A stretch of 64,000 bases of DNA from Pirellula sp. Its GTDB lineage: Bacteria > Planctomycetota > Planctomycetia > Pirellulales > PNKZ01. The DNA lies in contig PNKZ01000027.1 in assembly GCA_013822735.1 (NCBI GenBank), positions 1-64,000 on the forward strand. Direction: 5' to 3'. The stretch's first letter is position 1. The number at the start of each line of letters is the position of its first letter. The position numbers and the translations under genes were made by a program. Below the pieces are notes generated by a model, which was not told where the DNA came from, did not search any database, and saw only the letters and a list, made by a program, of their open reading frames with translations. Positions 1 to 9,438 of the stretch are shown piece by piece.

Positions 1-395
1 GCGATTTTCTCAGAGTGCGCGCCAAGACGCAGAGACGCGAAGAAACGCGGCGAGCCGGGAGCGTCAGCGACCGGAGTCTGTAATGTTGTAGGCACACTCC
101 GTGTGCCGTCGGGCGTGGAGACAAAAACGCCTTCGGCTATCTCGATAGACGCCCTTGCGAATCACCTCTCCCATTGGGAGACGTTGACGAGCGTCAACTC
201 GGCGGGTGAGGGTTGCGCGGCGTCACGCTGGGCATAGAGACATCAAACGATGCCTCGCCAGTTCCGTGCGCAATACCAAGCGTCGTGCAACGACACCCTC
301 ATCCGGCCTAAAGGCCACCTTCTCCCAGTGGGAGAAGGGTTAGACACGGCTCCCAGTGGGAGAAGGGTTAGACACGGCTCCCAGTGGGAGAAGGG
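1..395. other. Intergenic region rich in short palindromes
   Basis: No gene is supported here. The stretch lies downstream of smc, which is transcribed toward it. It holds a small hairpin at 91-107 (GGCACAC, TCC loop, GTGTGCC), a CTCCCATTGGGAG palindrome at 168-180, and a tandem repeat at 322-398 that is listed separately. Short open frames run through it on both strands but have repetitive, arginine-rich translations with no family resemblance, so I treat them as spurious. Confidence 0.6.
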
Positions 396-398
396 TTA
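322..398. repeat. 28-bp tandem repeat, 2.75 copies, at the smc stop codon
   Basis: The unit begins CTCCCAGTGGGAGAAGGG and continues TTAGACACGG. Copies start at 322, 350 and 378; the third is cut after 21 bases. Each unit holds the near-palindrome CTCCCAGTGGGAG. The last copy supplies the TTA (396-398) that is the complement of the smc stop codon. A related palindrome lies at 168-180. It may act as a transcription end signal for smc, but no T-rich tail is present. Confidence 0.85.
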
Positions 399-3300
399 TG
401 CCGCGTCGGTGTCCGCGTTCTCTTGCGCGGCGTCGGCGTCGCGGCGGGTCAGAATCTCGCCGTCGTCGCTCACGTCTTCGAATCGCACTGCTACGCGCTT
501 CGAGATGCCCGATTCCTGCATCGTCACGCCGTAGAGGGTCGTCGCGCAAGTCATCGTTTTCTTCGAGTGCGAAACGATGATGAATTGCGTCCAAGCGAGG
601 AATTCGTGGAGCACGTTCACGAAGCGCCCGATGTTGGCTTCGTCGAGCGCCGCATCAACTTCATCCAGCACGCAGAACGGGCTGGGCCGATATTGGAACA
701 CGGCCAACAGCAGCGCGACGCAGGTGAGCGTCTTTTCACCGCCGCTCAGGAGCGAAATGTTCCGCGGTTCCTTGCCCGGCGGGCGGGCCTGAATCTCAAT
801 GCCTGCGTCGAGGATGTCGACCCCTTCTTCGAGCAGGATGTCCCCTTGTCCGCCGCCGAAGAGCTTGCGGAACAGTATTTGAAAGTGGCCGCGCACCGTA
901 TCAAGCGTCTCTTGAAACAATCGCCGGCTGTCCGCGTCGATGCGCGTGATGATCGATTCGAGCGACTTCTTGGCGTTCGAAAGGTCTTCAAACTGTTCCG
1001 AGAGCGTTTTGAAGCGGACTTCGAGTTCGTCGAGCTCTTCGAGCGCTTCGAGGTTCACGTTGCCGATGTTGTTGATCTTGCGGCGCAGATCGGAAATCTG
1101 CTGTTCCGTTTCCTCGCGTTGTTGTTGCTCTTCCACCGATTCGACCGGCAACTCGAGTGAGGCAAGTTCAATGCCGTAGTCGTCGCGAATGCGATCGGCC
1201 AAGTTCGTGCGCTCGATCCGCGTGGTTTCGAGCGAAAGCTCCAGCGTGTGTAGGTCTTCCTGCAGGGAGCGAAGTTTCGTGCGTTCCTTTTGCGCGGCGT
1301 TGGCGAGCGTCGTGCGCTCGGCGCTCAGCGATTCCTGTCGCACGGCGAGAGCCGCGGCCTCGCGCGCCAGCGATTCCTTCCGCAGGTAGGCGAGCGCCGC
1401 CGACTGCTCGGCGCGCAGAATATTAAACTCCGAAGTGCGGCGCCGCTCGTGCGCCGCCGCCAAGCCGGCGCGGCATTGCTCGATCGCTTTGCGTCGTTCG
1501 GCGTGGTCCTGCTCTTGGCGAATCTTCTGAGCGCGCAAGTTATTCAGCCGCTCCTCGCTCTGAGCCAGTTCCACCCGGGCCGTCGTCCACTGCTCTTCCA
1601 GCGACCGCTGCTCGGCGGCCGCGGCTTCGCGCCGCGTTTCCAAGTCGGCGATCTCTAGTTCGGCCGTCGCCGTGTCGGTCTGCGCGGCCCGGCTCCGATC
1701 GACCGCCTCGTCGCGGCGCCGTTCGATCTCCGCCGCTTCCTTCGCGGCGGCTTGCACTTCGCGTTTGAGCGCGTCGAGTTGCGACGTGAGTTGCTGACGT
1801 TGTTGATCGAGTGCCTTACCGCGACTCCGCTCATCGACGGCGCTCTGCAGGCATTCTCGTTCCGCACCTTCCAGTAGGCGAAACTCCGTTTGACGTTGAT
1901 CGACCTCGCGTTCGGCCAGTTTCACGGCCTCGGCGGCGGCGGTAATGTCGGAATCGACTTCGATGATCTGTTCGCGCAAGGTCTGCAGTTCGCTGCGGCG
2001 TGAGACCAGCCCGACCCCCGCGGCGCGGCGGCCGACCATCAATTCGCCGGTCGACGTAACGAGATCTCCTTGCCGCGTTACAAAATCCAACTGCGGGAAT
2101 TCTTTGCGCAGCTCCAAGGCTCGCGCGAGCGTATCGACGAGCCAGGCCGCACCGAGCAACCGGCGAACAATGCCGCGAAACTCCAGGTCGCAATCGACCA
2201 GCAGGTCGAGCCTGCCGACCACGCCCGGCCGCCCGGCGCAGGAGGTGTCGCCCGTATCGCGTTCGGCGGATTGCAGCCCCTCGAGAAACAGGAATCCGAC
2301 GCGGCCGTGCAACTGCGTGACGGCGTACTCGGCGACGGCCGACGGATCGGCGCTGCGCGGCGCGACGATGAATTGGGCTCGATCGCCGAGCGCGGCATCG
2401 ACGGCGGGAGCCACGTCGAACGGCGACCGAATCAGGTCGGCGGCGAGCCCCGGTGTTTCTTGCAGCAGGCCCGCTTCGTTCTTTTGCTTGAGCCCGAGGA
2501 TCTGTTTGACGCCGACCTGCAGGCCGTCTTGGCGACGTTCGAGGTCTTCGAGCAAGTGCGAGCGCTCGGCCAGGGCTGCTTGGCGGCGTCGTAATTCGTT
2601 GACTTGCTCGGCGGCAGCGGCTGCCGCGAGTTGCGACGTGCGAATCGCGCCTCGGGCCCCTTCGCAGGCGGAAGCAGCCGCGGCAAGTCGGGCTTCGACG
2701 CGCTCGAGCCGCGTTCGATGTTCCGTGGTTTCGTCGGCAAGCGAGATTTCACGGCCGGCGAGGTCGGCGAGACGCTTTTCGCGCCGCACCCGTTCGTCGA
2801 CCTGAGCCGCGAGCCGTGCTTCGAGCGTCGTTGATTCGCTTTCGGCGGCCGCGATCACTTGCAGCAAGTCGCGTGCACGACGGCGACGTGAATCGAGCTC
2901 GGTCTCCAGCTCCTTGCGGAGCGCTTCGAGCGCCTCGCGGCGGCTTTCGAGCGAGGTGCGCGAAGCGAGCAGCGCTTCGTGACGCTGCTGCGCGGTTTCC
3001 GCTGCGTGGGCCGTTTCCGCGAATTGCGTCCGCTCGTCGACCGCCCGGCCGCTCAGGTCGCGGAGGTGTTTGCGTTGGCGAGCGGTCTCTTCTTCGAGGT
3101 CGCGGCAGCGCTGACGCTCGTGATGGATCTGCGATTCGTCGGCCGCCACCGCCTGACGCGTATCGCCGACCGAGGCTTCGACGCGACGCAATTCGGCGAC
3201 GACGTCTCCCAGCCGAACGTCGATCTCCAACAGCCGGGCTTCGGAAGCGTCGAGATGTCGCGCCAGTTCGTCGCGCACATGGATATGCTCCGCGACTTCC

Positions 3301-4034
3301 CGTTCTTGGGTCTGCACCTTCTCGGAAAGCTTCCGCCAATCGACTTGCGCCGATTGCGTGCGGAGCTGCTGCAGCTTGTCGACGTATTCTTGGTAGCGGC
3401 GCGCCTTCGAGGCCTGATTGCGGACGCTCTTCAGCCGGTTTTCGACCTCCTCGACGATGTCGTGAAGGCGAAGCATGTTTTGGTCGACGCGCTCGAGCCG
3501 CCGGAGCGATTCGATCTTGCGCGCTTTGAAGCGGCTGATGCCGGCCGCTTCTTCAAAAACGGCCCGCCGTTCCTTGGGGGACGACTGCAGCAGGACGTCG
3601 ACCTTGCCTTGCTCGATGACGCTATAGGCGTCGGTCGCCGCGCCGGTGCCGCTGAAAAGGTCGCGAATGTCGCGCAGGCGGCAGGCTTGCTTGTTGATCA
3701 GGTATTCGCTGTCGCCGTTGCGGTAGACGCGCCGGGTGATCGCGACTTCCGGAGCTTCGACGGGGAGCTTGCCGCCGGAGTTGTCGAACGTGAGCGTGGC
3801 TTCGGCCGCGCCCATGGGCGAGCGCGTGGCCGAGCCGTTGAAGATGACGTCGGACATCTCCTTGCCGCGGAGACTCTTGACGCTCTGTTCGCCGAGCACC
3901 CATTTGATGGCGTCGACGACGTTCGACTTGCCCGATCCGTTGGGGCCGACGACGCAGGTGATGCCTTTGGCGAACTCAAACCGCGTGCGGTCGGCGAAGC
4001 TCTTGAATCCGGCGATTTCGAGAGCTTTGAGCAT
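396..4034 (-). CDS. smc: Chromosome segregation protein SMC
   Basis: A 1212-residue SMC ATPase that forms the ring of the bacterial condensin, normally with ScpA and ScpB, and compacts the nucleoid. The Walker A motif GPNGSGKS is at residues 30-37. Two long heptad-rich coiled-coil arms flank a central hinge at roughly 520-640. The C-terminal head carries the ABC signature [10 protein letters not shown] and the Walker B stretch [14 protein letters not shown]. Length and domain order are normal for the family. The start agrees with the conserved N-terminus [13 protein letters not shown]. It lies 58 bases after the FlgI-domain gene on the same strand. The last residues (NADTDAA) run into a tandem repeat. 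Confidence 0.98.
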   Translation of the reverse strand: MLKALEIAGFKSFADRTRFEFAKGITCVVGPNGSGKSNVVDAIKWVLGEQSVKSLRGKEMSDVIFNGSATRSPMGAAEATLTFDNSGGKLPVEAPEVAITRRVYRNGDSEYLINKQACRLRDIRDLFSGTGAATDAYSVIEQGKVDVLLQSSPKERRAVFEEAAGISRFKARKIESLRRLERVDQNMLRLHDIVEEVENRLKSVRNQASKARRYQEYVDKLQQLRTQSAQVDWRKLSEKVQTQEREVAEHIHVRDELARHLDASEARLLEIDVRLGDVVAELRRVEASVGDTRQAVAADESQIHHERQRCRDLEEETARQRKHLRDLSGRAVDERTQFAETAHAAETAQQRHEALLASRTSLESRREALEALRKELETELDSRRRRARDLLQVIAAAESESTTLEARLAAQVDERVRREKRLADLAGREISLADETTEHRTRLERVEARLAAAASACEGARGAIRTSQLAAAAAAEQVNELRRRQAALAERSHLLEDLERRQDGLQVGVKQILGLKQKNEAGLLQETPGLAADLIRSPFDVAPAVDAALGDRAQFIVAPRSADPSAVAEYAVTQLHGRVGFLFLEGLQSAERDTGDTSCAGRPGVVGRLDLLVDCDLEFRGIVRRLLGAAWLVDTLARALELRKEFPQLDFVTRQGDLVTSTGELMVGRRAAGVGLVSRRSELQTLREQIIEVDSDITAAAEAVKLAEREVDQRQTEFRLLEGAERECLQSAVDERSRGKALDQQRQQLTSQLDALKREVQAAAKEAAEIERRRDEAVDRSRAAQTDTATAELEIADLETRREAAAAEQRSLEEQWTTARVELAQSEERLNNLRAQKIRQEQDHAERRKAIEQCRAGLAAAHERRRTSEFNILRAEQSAALAYLRKESLAREAAALAVRQESLSAERTTLANAAQKERTKLRSLQEDLHTLELSLETTRIERTNLADRIRDDYGIELASLELPVESVEEQQQREETEQQISDLRRKINNIGNVNLEALEELDELEVRFKTLSEQFEDLSNAKKSLESIITRIDADSRRLFQETLDTVRGHFQILFRKLFGGGQGDILLEEGVDILDAGIEIQARPPGKEPRNISLLSGGEKTLTCVALLLAVFQYRPSPFCVLDEVDAALDEANIGRFVNVLHEFLAWTQFIIVSHSKKTMTCATTLYGVTMQESGISKRVAVRFEDVSDDGEILTRRDADAAQENADTDAA

Positions 4035-4092
4035 GCGACAGGTGCGCGGCCGCTAGAGGGGCCCGCGACTCGGGGGGCGGAAAGTACGCGAG

Positions 4093-5928
4093 TTAGTTGA
4101 CGGCCATTTTACCAAGGAAACGGCGCCAGAGACTCGGGTGCTCTTTGTCGTCCTCCACATTTTCGCCGTTTTCAGCGTTTTTCTCACCCTCTGCGGGCTC
4201 TGTGGAAGCTTTGCGGGCGTCCGTCAGGGCATCGCGCTCGGCTTCCGGCGGAGCGAGGCCGTCGGCAGGGACGGCGTCTTTCGTTTCCGGATCGAGCGTG
4301 GCGTCGGTTTCGGCCGTCGGCGCGGCGTTGCGTTCGAACTCACGCCCGCCCTTCGGCAGGGCTTCGATTTCGAGTCGACCTTCGAGGGCCTTCGACGACT
4401 TCGCTTGCTGCAACGCTTGAACGACGTCCGGATAGGTGCCTCCTAGGTCCGCAATGGCGCGAATCAGTTCGTCGACGCTGGTCGAGATGATTTGCTTCTG
4501 GTCGGGCTCGCCCGGCGCGTAACGGCTCACGGCCAAGTGTTCCGCGTCGATCGAGTTGATGAGAATTCTCGGGCCGGCTTCCAACGACACCGGCGGCGCG
4601 AGTTTTTGATTGGCGCCGAAGAGCACGACTTCCGGCCGCGCGTTGCGGGTGAAGTGGATCATCGGAGACCCCTCGGTCTTCAGCACGTGGTAGTGAAACT
4701 GCGGCGTGATCCGTTCGTCGCGGAGAAACGGATCCGTCGGATTCATCGTCCAAAGAGCACGGAAGGCGCCGTAACGAGTTTCGGCGCTCGGCGCGCTCAG
4801 CAGCGACTTCAGCGCTTCGACCGATTCGTACTCTTCCATGGCGCCGAGCGCCGCCAACGAAAAAGCGCGGAACGCCGGTTCGTTGCGCGAGATTTCGGCA
4901 AGCGGCGCGGCAGCCGATTTTTCATCGAGGTACGCCAACGCTTCGGCGGCGTAGAAGCGAACTTCGACGTTGTTCGACGCCAAGCCCTTCTTCAGAACGG
5001 GAATGGCTTCCTTGCCGATGGCCTCTAACCGAATGGCGGCGGAGCCGGAACTGATCGGGTCGAGCAGATTGCGCTCGAGCACCTGCAGACGGGTGAGCTG
5101 TTCGGACGATGTTTCCTTAACCGGCACTGCCCGGAGCACGCGCACATAACGCTCGAGGTTGTCTTTATAGCGCGGATGAATCTTGAGTTCGATGTATTGA
5201 TCGGTCTTCGGCTTGGCGACGCCGACTTTGATTCCCTTGTCGAACGTGTGGAAGCGATGGTTGATCGCAGCGCCCACCATCGAACTAACGGAGATGTTGC
5301 GGTAGGATTGCTTCAGCACTAAGCCGATCGGACGATCGATCGTCGAGATGGCGCCGCCGAGCACCCGGCCGCGGCTGAGCAACACTTTGTCTTGGCGACC
5401 TTCGACGGTCGGGTCGACGAGAATCGGACCTTCGGCGATGGCCGCGGGCGCTCCTTCATGGAGATAACCGCCACCCTGAGCCATCTGCGTGAGCCGTGTT
5501 TCCATGAGCCAGCCGCCGCGGAGGCCGCCGTTTTCATGACGTGTGGGCACGCGCACTTCCAAGTCGAAGCGATCTCCCTTTTGAATGCCGGGACGCAGCA
5601 AGCCGCGGACCAACACGAGCTCGGTGTTTGGCGACGCCAACACTTGGTTGGGATTTTCTACGCCCTTGCGCGTCATCTCCGTAAGCAAGCGCGAGCGTTG
5701 CGGCGAAGGGGCCGGATCGCTGCCGGTGCCGGGAAGGCCGTTTACCATCGCTACCGACTCGACCTGAATCGGAAACATGCCGAACGGAGTGGCGACGTCG
5801 CCGACGAGTTTGCGATCGTCGGCCGCTTTCGTGGCCGTGTCTTCCGGGCTTTGCGAGCGGATGGCGAGGCCGTTGCAGCCGACGAATGGGACGGCACAGA
5901 GCCAGGCGATGAGCGTGAATCGCTTCAT
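4093..5928 (-). CDS. Lipoprotein with FlgI (P-ring)-like domain and HEAT-like repeats
   Basis: A 611-residue predicted lipoprotein. The N-terminus has a hydrophobic segment ending in the lipobox FVGC at about residue 18. Residues of about 90-260 resemble flagellar P-ring protein FlgI, including the stretch KGDRFDLEVRVP followed by a GGWLMETRL segment. A HEAT-like helical region follows at about 300-390 (repeated EVRFYAAEALAYL-type units). The C-terminal 100 residues are acidic, low-complexity and probably disordered. No flagellar genes lie nearby, so a role in a flagellar ring is doubtful; it may be an envelope ring or scaffold protein. It lies directly upstream of smc on the same strand. Confidence 0.75.
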   Translation of the reverse strand: MKRFTLIAWLCAVPFVGCNGLAIRSQSPEDTATKAADDRKLVGDVATPFGMFPIQVESVAMVNGLPGTGSDPAPSPQRSRLLTEMTRKGVENPNQVLASPNTELVLVRGLLRPGIQKGDRFDLEVRVPTRHENGGLRGGWLMETRLTQMAQGGGYLHEGAPAAIAEGPILVDPTVEGRQDKVLLSRGRVLGGAISTIDRPIGLVLKQSYRNISVSSMVGAAINHRFHTFDKGIKVGVAKPKTDQYIELKIHPRYKDNLERYVRVLRAVPVKETSSEQLTRLQVLERNLLDPISSGSAAIRLEAIGKEAIPVLKKGLASNNVEVRFYAAEALAYLDEKSAAAPLAEISRNEPAFRAFSLAALGAMEEYESVEALKSLLSAPSAETRYGAFRALWTMNPTDPFLRDERITPQFHYHVLKTEGSPMIHFTRNARPEVVLFGANQKLAPPVSLEAGPRILINSIDAEHLAVSRYAPGEPDQKQIISTSVDELIRAIADLGGTYPDVVQALQQAKSSKALEGRLEIEALPKGGREFERNAAPTAETDATLDPETKDAVPADGLAPPEAERDALTDARKASTEPAEGEKNAENGENVEDDKEHPSLWRRFLGKMAVN

Positions 5929-6117
5929 GACGAATGCTTCGCGAGGTCGCGGCGACGAAGACGGTGAGCGATGGCGAAGGGGTATGCGGTAACGCGTCGG
6001 GAGCGCCGCCTACAGCTTCGCCGACGCACGGAATTCGCCGCCGGCAAGGAAAGGAAATGGGACGTGGGCGCGAAGAGTAGTGGCATGCCCGAGAAGGGTC
6101 AATACCAGGGGGGAAGC

Positions 6118-6199
6118 AGCTAGGCGCGCTGGGCGTTAGGGGCTCGGGGCTAGCAAAACGAGTTCCTGCTAGCGCCTGCCGCCTAGTGCCTAGCGCCTG
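6118..6199. repeat. Imperfect palindrome rich in CTAG and AGGCGC
   Basis: A left arm from 6122 (AGGCGCGCTGGGCG, ending GGGGCTAGCA) is imperfectly complementary to a right arm ending at about 6198 (TGCTAGCGCCTGCCGCC, ending CTAGCGCCT). The arms surround a short centre reading AAACGAGTTCC. It lies just downstream of yidD and upstream of the FlgI-domain gene, all on the minus strand. It could form a long hairpin that separates the two transcripts. No T-rich tail is seen. Confidence 0.65.
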
Positions 6200-6202
6200 C
6201 GC

Positions 6203-6454
6203 TTACGGCGGATCGTAGCCGCCGGGGTGCCACGGGTGGCAGCGGCAGATGCGGGCTACGCCTTTTGCGCCGCCGCGAAGCAGTCCGTATTTCTGGACCG
6301 CGCCGATGAAATAGCGGCTGCACGACGGTTCGAAGCGACAGCGCGGCCCCAAGAGCGGGCTAATCGTCCATTGATATACGCGCACCAACGCGATCGCCGT
6401 GAATGCCGGCAGCGCTAGAACCAGCGATAGAACTCGCTTGGCTGCAGCGGCCAT
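6203..6454 (-). CDS. yidD: Membrane protein insertion efficiency factor YidD
   Basis: An 83-residue protein of the YidD family, which is thought to help YidC insert inner-membrane proteins. The hydrophobic N-terminus is followed by [20 protein letters not shown] and the SCSRYF and HPGGYDPP motifs, which are diagnostic. The frame is open further upstream, but the ATG at 6454 gives the usual family length and sits two bases after the rnpA stop codon (TAACGATG). This implies translational coupling with rnpA. The rnpA-yidD order is the classic arrangement, but rpmH and yidC are not in this window. Confidence 0.95.
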   Translation of the reverse strand: MAAAAKRVLSLVLALPAFTAIALVRVYQWTISPLLGPRCRFEPSCSRYFIGAVQKYGLLRGGAKGVARICRCHPWHPGGYDPP

Positions 6455-6456
6455 CG

Positions 6457-6873
6457 TTAGCCGGCTCCCGACTTGCCGCGATTTTTTCCCAGCCGTCGGC
6501 GTAAGTCTTCGGTGAGCTGCGCGAGTGACGCCGTGACGGCCTCTTGCGTCGGCGGCGTTTGTTGGCGCGGAATTACGACGAGGTCGATGCCCGTCGGCAC
6601 GGCGTGCGCAATTCGCAAGCGAAACGCTTCGCGTAGCAGCCGCTTCCAGCGATTCCGGCAAACGGCGTTGCCGACTTTGCGAGAGACGCTCAGCCCGAGC
6701 CGCGGCGTGCCGAGGTCGTTGAACCGACCGTATAGGAGCAGGAGATCGTCGCGCACGGTAACGCGCGTGTTGTACACCGCGCGAAACTCATGGCCCGCGC
6801 GCAGGCGATGCCGCGCGTCGAATGTTTGCGGCGCGGCATCAGGCGATGGCGGTTTCGACGACGATTCAACGAT
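6457..6873 (-). CDS. rnpA: Ribonuclease P protein component, probable non-AUG/GUG/UUG start
   Basis: The protein subunit of RNase P, which trims the 5' leader of pre-tRNAs. The signature [20 protein letters not shown] followed by RLLREAFR is unmistakable. The first ordinary start codon is a GTG at 6777 (106 residues). However, the same frame upstream encodes [14 protein letters not shown], the conserved beginning of this family, and contains no ATG, GTG or TTG back to the stop codon of the upstream chaperone gene. An ATC at 6871-6873 has GGAG eight bases before it, so I place the likely start there (138 residues). The gene identity is certain; the exact start is inferred. A conservative annotation would use 6777. 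Confidence 0.85.
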   Translation of the reverse strand: MVESSSKPPSPDAAPQTFDARHRLRAGHEFRAVYNTRVTVRDDLLLLYGRFNDLGTPRLGLSVSRKVGNAVCRNRWKRLLREAFRLRIAHAVPTGIDLVVIPRQQTPPTQEAVTASLAQLTEDLRRRLGKNRGKSGAG

Positions 6874-6903
6874 TGCGACTGCTCCGATGCCGTGCGCGAG
6901 GTC

Positions 6904-7872
6904 TTACCAGTTCAAATCGCGACGCGGTTCCAGGCCGTGTTTCGCATCGAACTTCTCGATCCAGGCCAGTTCTTCCTCACTATACTTCGGCGGCAGCACG
7001 ACTTGCAGCTCCGCGAATAAGTCGCCGATCGGTTTGCCAGGCACTGCCACGCCGTGCCCTTTGACGCGCAACTTGGTGCCGCTCGAGGAGCCGGCAGGAA
7101 TGCGTAGCGATACCGTGCCGCTCGGCGTCGGAACGTCGATTTTGCCCCCTGCGGCCGCTTCGCCCAGCGTGACCGGCAGCTTGACGTGCAAGTTGTCGCC
7201 GCGTCGATGGAAGAACGGGTGCGCTTCGACGCGGATCGTCACATAGAGATCCCCTGCGCCGCCGGCGCCGGGCTCTCCTTTGCCGCGTAGACGGATCTTA
7301 CGGCCGTCTTCGATGCCGACCGGTACTTTGACGACGAGCTCTTCCGTTTCTCCATCGCTGCGCATGAGCCTCAGCGGCATCTCGCCCCCTGTGACGGCAA
7401 TTTGAAACGGCACGCGCACTTCCGATTCGACGTCCGCCCCCTTCGCGCGCCCACGACTCTTGCGCCCGCCGCCTCCCGCGGCACGAGCTCCGCCGCCGAA
7501 CTGGCCGAAGAGTTCGCTGAAGTCGAACCCGCCGGCGCCGCCGGGACCCCCTCCGCCGCCGCCGAACATCTGCGAGAAATCGAACCCTTCGGCGCCCCCG
7601 GGTCCGCCGGCGCCGCGAAAGTCGCCATGTGGCGCGCCTCCTGCTTGGGCGCGCTCGAAGTCGGGGCCGAAGCGGTCGTACATCTCGCGTTTCTTGTCGT
7701 CGCTGAGTACGTCGTACGCTTGCTGCACTTCCTTAAACTTCTGCTTCGCCGCGGCGTCGTCGGGATGCAGGTCCGGATGGTACTTCCGTGCGAGCTTGCG
7801 ATACGCCTTTTGAATGTCTGCAGCAGGTGCTCCGCGTTCGAGCCCGAGTAACTTGTAGTAATCTTCCGCCAT
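6904..7872 (-). CDS. DnaJ-like co-chaperone of CbpA type
   Basis: A 322-residue Hsp40 protein. The J domain at residues 1-70 has the HPD motif (KYHPDLHPDD) that stimulates DnaK ATPase. A long Gly/Phe-rich linker follows at about 85-150 with repeated GGAGG-type stretches. The C-terminal substrate-binding beta domains run from about 150 to 310. The cysteine-rich zinc finger of true DnaJ is absent, which makes it a class B, CbpA-like co-chaperone. It is the first gene of the minus-strand run leading into rnpA, whose frame begins directly after this gene's stop codon. A class B role is inferred from domain layout alone. Confidence 0.93.
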   Translation of the reverse strand: MAEDYYKLLGLERGAPAADIQKAYRKLARKYHPDLHPDDAAAKQKFKEVQQAYDVLSDDKKREMYDRFGPDFERAQAGGAPHGDFRGAGGPGGAEGFDFSQMFGGGGGGPGGAGGFDFSELFGQFGGGARAAGGGGRKSRGRAKGADVESEVRVPFQIAVTGGEMPLRLMRSDGETEELVVKVPVGIEDGRKIRLRGKGEPGAGGAGDLYVTIRVEAHPFFHRRGDNLHVKLPVTLGEAAAGGKIDVPTPSGTVSLRIPAGSSSGTKLRVKGHGVAVPGKPIGDLFAELQVVLPPKYSEEELAWIEKFDAKHGLEPRRDLNW

Positions 7873-8172
7873 GACGGTTACGGTCTTCCGGTTTGCAGTC
7901 GTTGCTTGCGCCAGTGATGCAGGAGTGCTAGTCGCTCAATTCTACGGCTTTTCGGCGCGGCTGTTCAAGGCGTGCGATTTTCTCGCGGTCCCGGTTCCAC
8001 TTGAGCGGCGGGGCGACTTGCGATATACCGCTCCCCCACTTCCGTCCGAATCACATCTGTCCGCCACTCCCATTGTACGCTCTCGCTCCCCACGGCTACG
8101 AAGCGCAGTCGCGTTTCGCAATCGCTTCGGGAGGGCGTCGCCTCGCGTCGTTTCCATTACAGGAACGGTCTT
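7873..8172. other. Divergent intergenic region
   Basis: About 300 bases between the DnaJ-like gene (minus) and a lipoprotein gene (plus), so promoters for both should lie here. AGGA at 8161-8164 is a plausible ribosome binding site for the gene starting at 8173. I could not pick out a convincing -35/-10 pair, and no RNA gene or repeat stands out. Confidence 0.5.
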
Positions 8173-8823
8173 ATGGAATATCGCCTCATTGCTTTGACGG
8201 CGCTGTTTTCTCTATGTTGCGGCTGCGCAACGATCAAGCAATCGGACACGGCCCGCACCGGCGTCGAACAGTTGCTGGTTTCCAGCGCCATCGATAAGTC
8301 GCTCGATCGGATCGACTTCCGACCGATCAGCGGCGCGGCGGTGTACGTCGAGCAGAAGTATCTTGATTGCGTTGACAAGAATTACGTCCTCGTCGCCACG
8401 CACCAACGATTGCTCAAGAGCGGCTGCACGTTGGTCGAGAAGCCGGAAGAAGCGCAGGTCGTGCTCGAAGTCGGCAGCGGCGGCGTCGGTACCGATCGTC
8501 AAGAAATGTTCGTCGGCGTCCCCGAGATATCGCTTCCGGTGCCGTTGCCGGTCAACATTCCGAAGATCTCGTTTTATAGCCGCACCCGCGCCAACGGCAC
8601 GGCCAAGCTCACGCTCGTGGCGTACGATGCGAAAACGAAGCAGCCGGTACTCAGTCCCGGCTCGATGCTGGCCCGCAGTGATCACAAGTCGTGGAACGTG
8701 CTCGGCACGGGCCACGTCGTCAGCGGCAGCGTACCGGCGGAACTCGAACGGGCGACCGGCGAATCGGAGTCGCTCGTGAAAGTGCCGACGCTCACGGCCG
8801 GCAAACCGACGACCGTGCGCTAA
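8173..8823 (+). CDS. Predicted lipoprotein of unknown function
   Basis: A 216-residue protein with a hydrophobic N-terminus and a lipobox around SLCCGC (cysteines at about residues 15, 16 and 18). The mature part looks like a compact alpha/beta domain: segments such as RIDFRPISGAAVYVEQKYLD and KPEEAQVVLEVGSGGVGTD suggest a small outer-membrane-associated fold. It resembles a family common in planctomycetes that I recall as DUF6655, although I cannot confirm this. AGGA nine bases upstream supports the start. It converges with nrdR, leaving 14 bases between the genes. No function can be assigned. Confidence 0.7.
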   Translation: MEYRLIALTALFSLCCGCATIKQSDTARTGVEQLLVSSAIDKSLDRIDFRPISGAAVYVEQKYLDCVDKNYVLVATHQRLLKSGCTLVEKPEEAQVVLEVGSGGVGTDRQEMFVGVPEISLPVPLPVNIPKISFYSRTRANGTAKLTLVAYDAKTKQPVLSPGSMLARSDHKSWNVLGTGHVVSGSVPAELERATGESESLVKVPTLTAGKPTTVR

Positions 8824-8837
8824 GAAAGCGGCGAAGA

Positions 8838-9302
8838 CTAAGGAGTATTGTTGTCGTCGAGCATCGGTTCCAGCTCGCTGACAAACTCACGCACGTCTTT
8901 AAACTCGCGGTACACGCTCGCAAAGCGCACGTACGCAATCTGGTCGAGATGACGTAGGTGCCGCATGACCAGTTCGCCGAGTTCACCGCTGGGAATCTCG
9001 CTGTCGTACGTCTTGTAGACTTCGTTCTCGATGTTCGTCACGACCCGTTCCACGTCGTTCTCGCCAATCGGTCGCTTCCAGCAAGCCTTCTCGAGCCCGC
9101 GCTTGATTTTCTCGCGCTCGAAGGGGACGCGGTTCCCGTCTTTCTTGATGACCTTGAGCGACATTTCTTCGACCCGTTCGTAGGTCGTGAATCGCCGTTT
9201 GCAGTGCAAACATTCGCGCCGACGACGGATCGCCAAGCCGTCTTGGCTGGTGCGAGAATCGATGACTCGATCGTTGTCGACGCGGCAAAAGGGGCAAATC
9301 AT
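8838..9302 (-). CDS. nrdR: Transcriptional repressor NrdR
   Basis: A 154-residue regulator of ribonucleotide reductase genes. The N-terminal zinc ribbon starts MICPFCRVDNDRVIDSR and has its second cysteine pair in CLHCKRRFTTYER. The ATP-cone domain follows (VIKKDGNRVPFEREKI, then AYVRFASVYREFKDVREF). Length and motif order are canonical. The family senses ATP/dATP levels and binds NrdR boxes upstream of nrd operons. No nrd gene lies in this window, so it acts in trans. Confidence 0.97.
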   Translation of the reverse strand: MICPFCRVDNDRVIDSRTSQDGLAIRRRRECLHCKRRFTTYERVEEMSLKVIKKDGNRVPFEREKIKRGLEKACWKRPIGENDVERVVTNIENEVYKTYDSEIPSGELGELVMRHLRHLDQIAYVRFASVYREFKDVREFVSELEPMLDDNNTP

Positions 9303-9438
9303 GCTCCTACTATAACGACTTTAAGCCGTATTGCGACTCATAGTTCGCCGAGCGACCCGCTGACGATGGCCGCTCGCTCTCAGCCGCATGCTAGAGTTGA
9401 ACCGTACGGTTCTAACGTCTTTTCCTAACAGGGCGAAC

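Noticed and set aside
322-398. The tandem repeat as a small CRISPR array.
   Set aside because: The units are contiguous with no spacers, and no cas gene is near.
2979-4100. A 373-residue open frame opposite smc.
   Set aside because: The SMC head and coiled coil on the minus strand explain it; the antisense translation has no motif.
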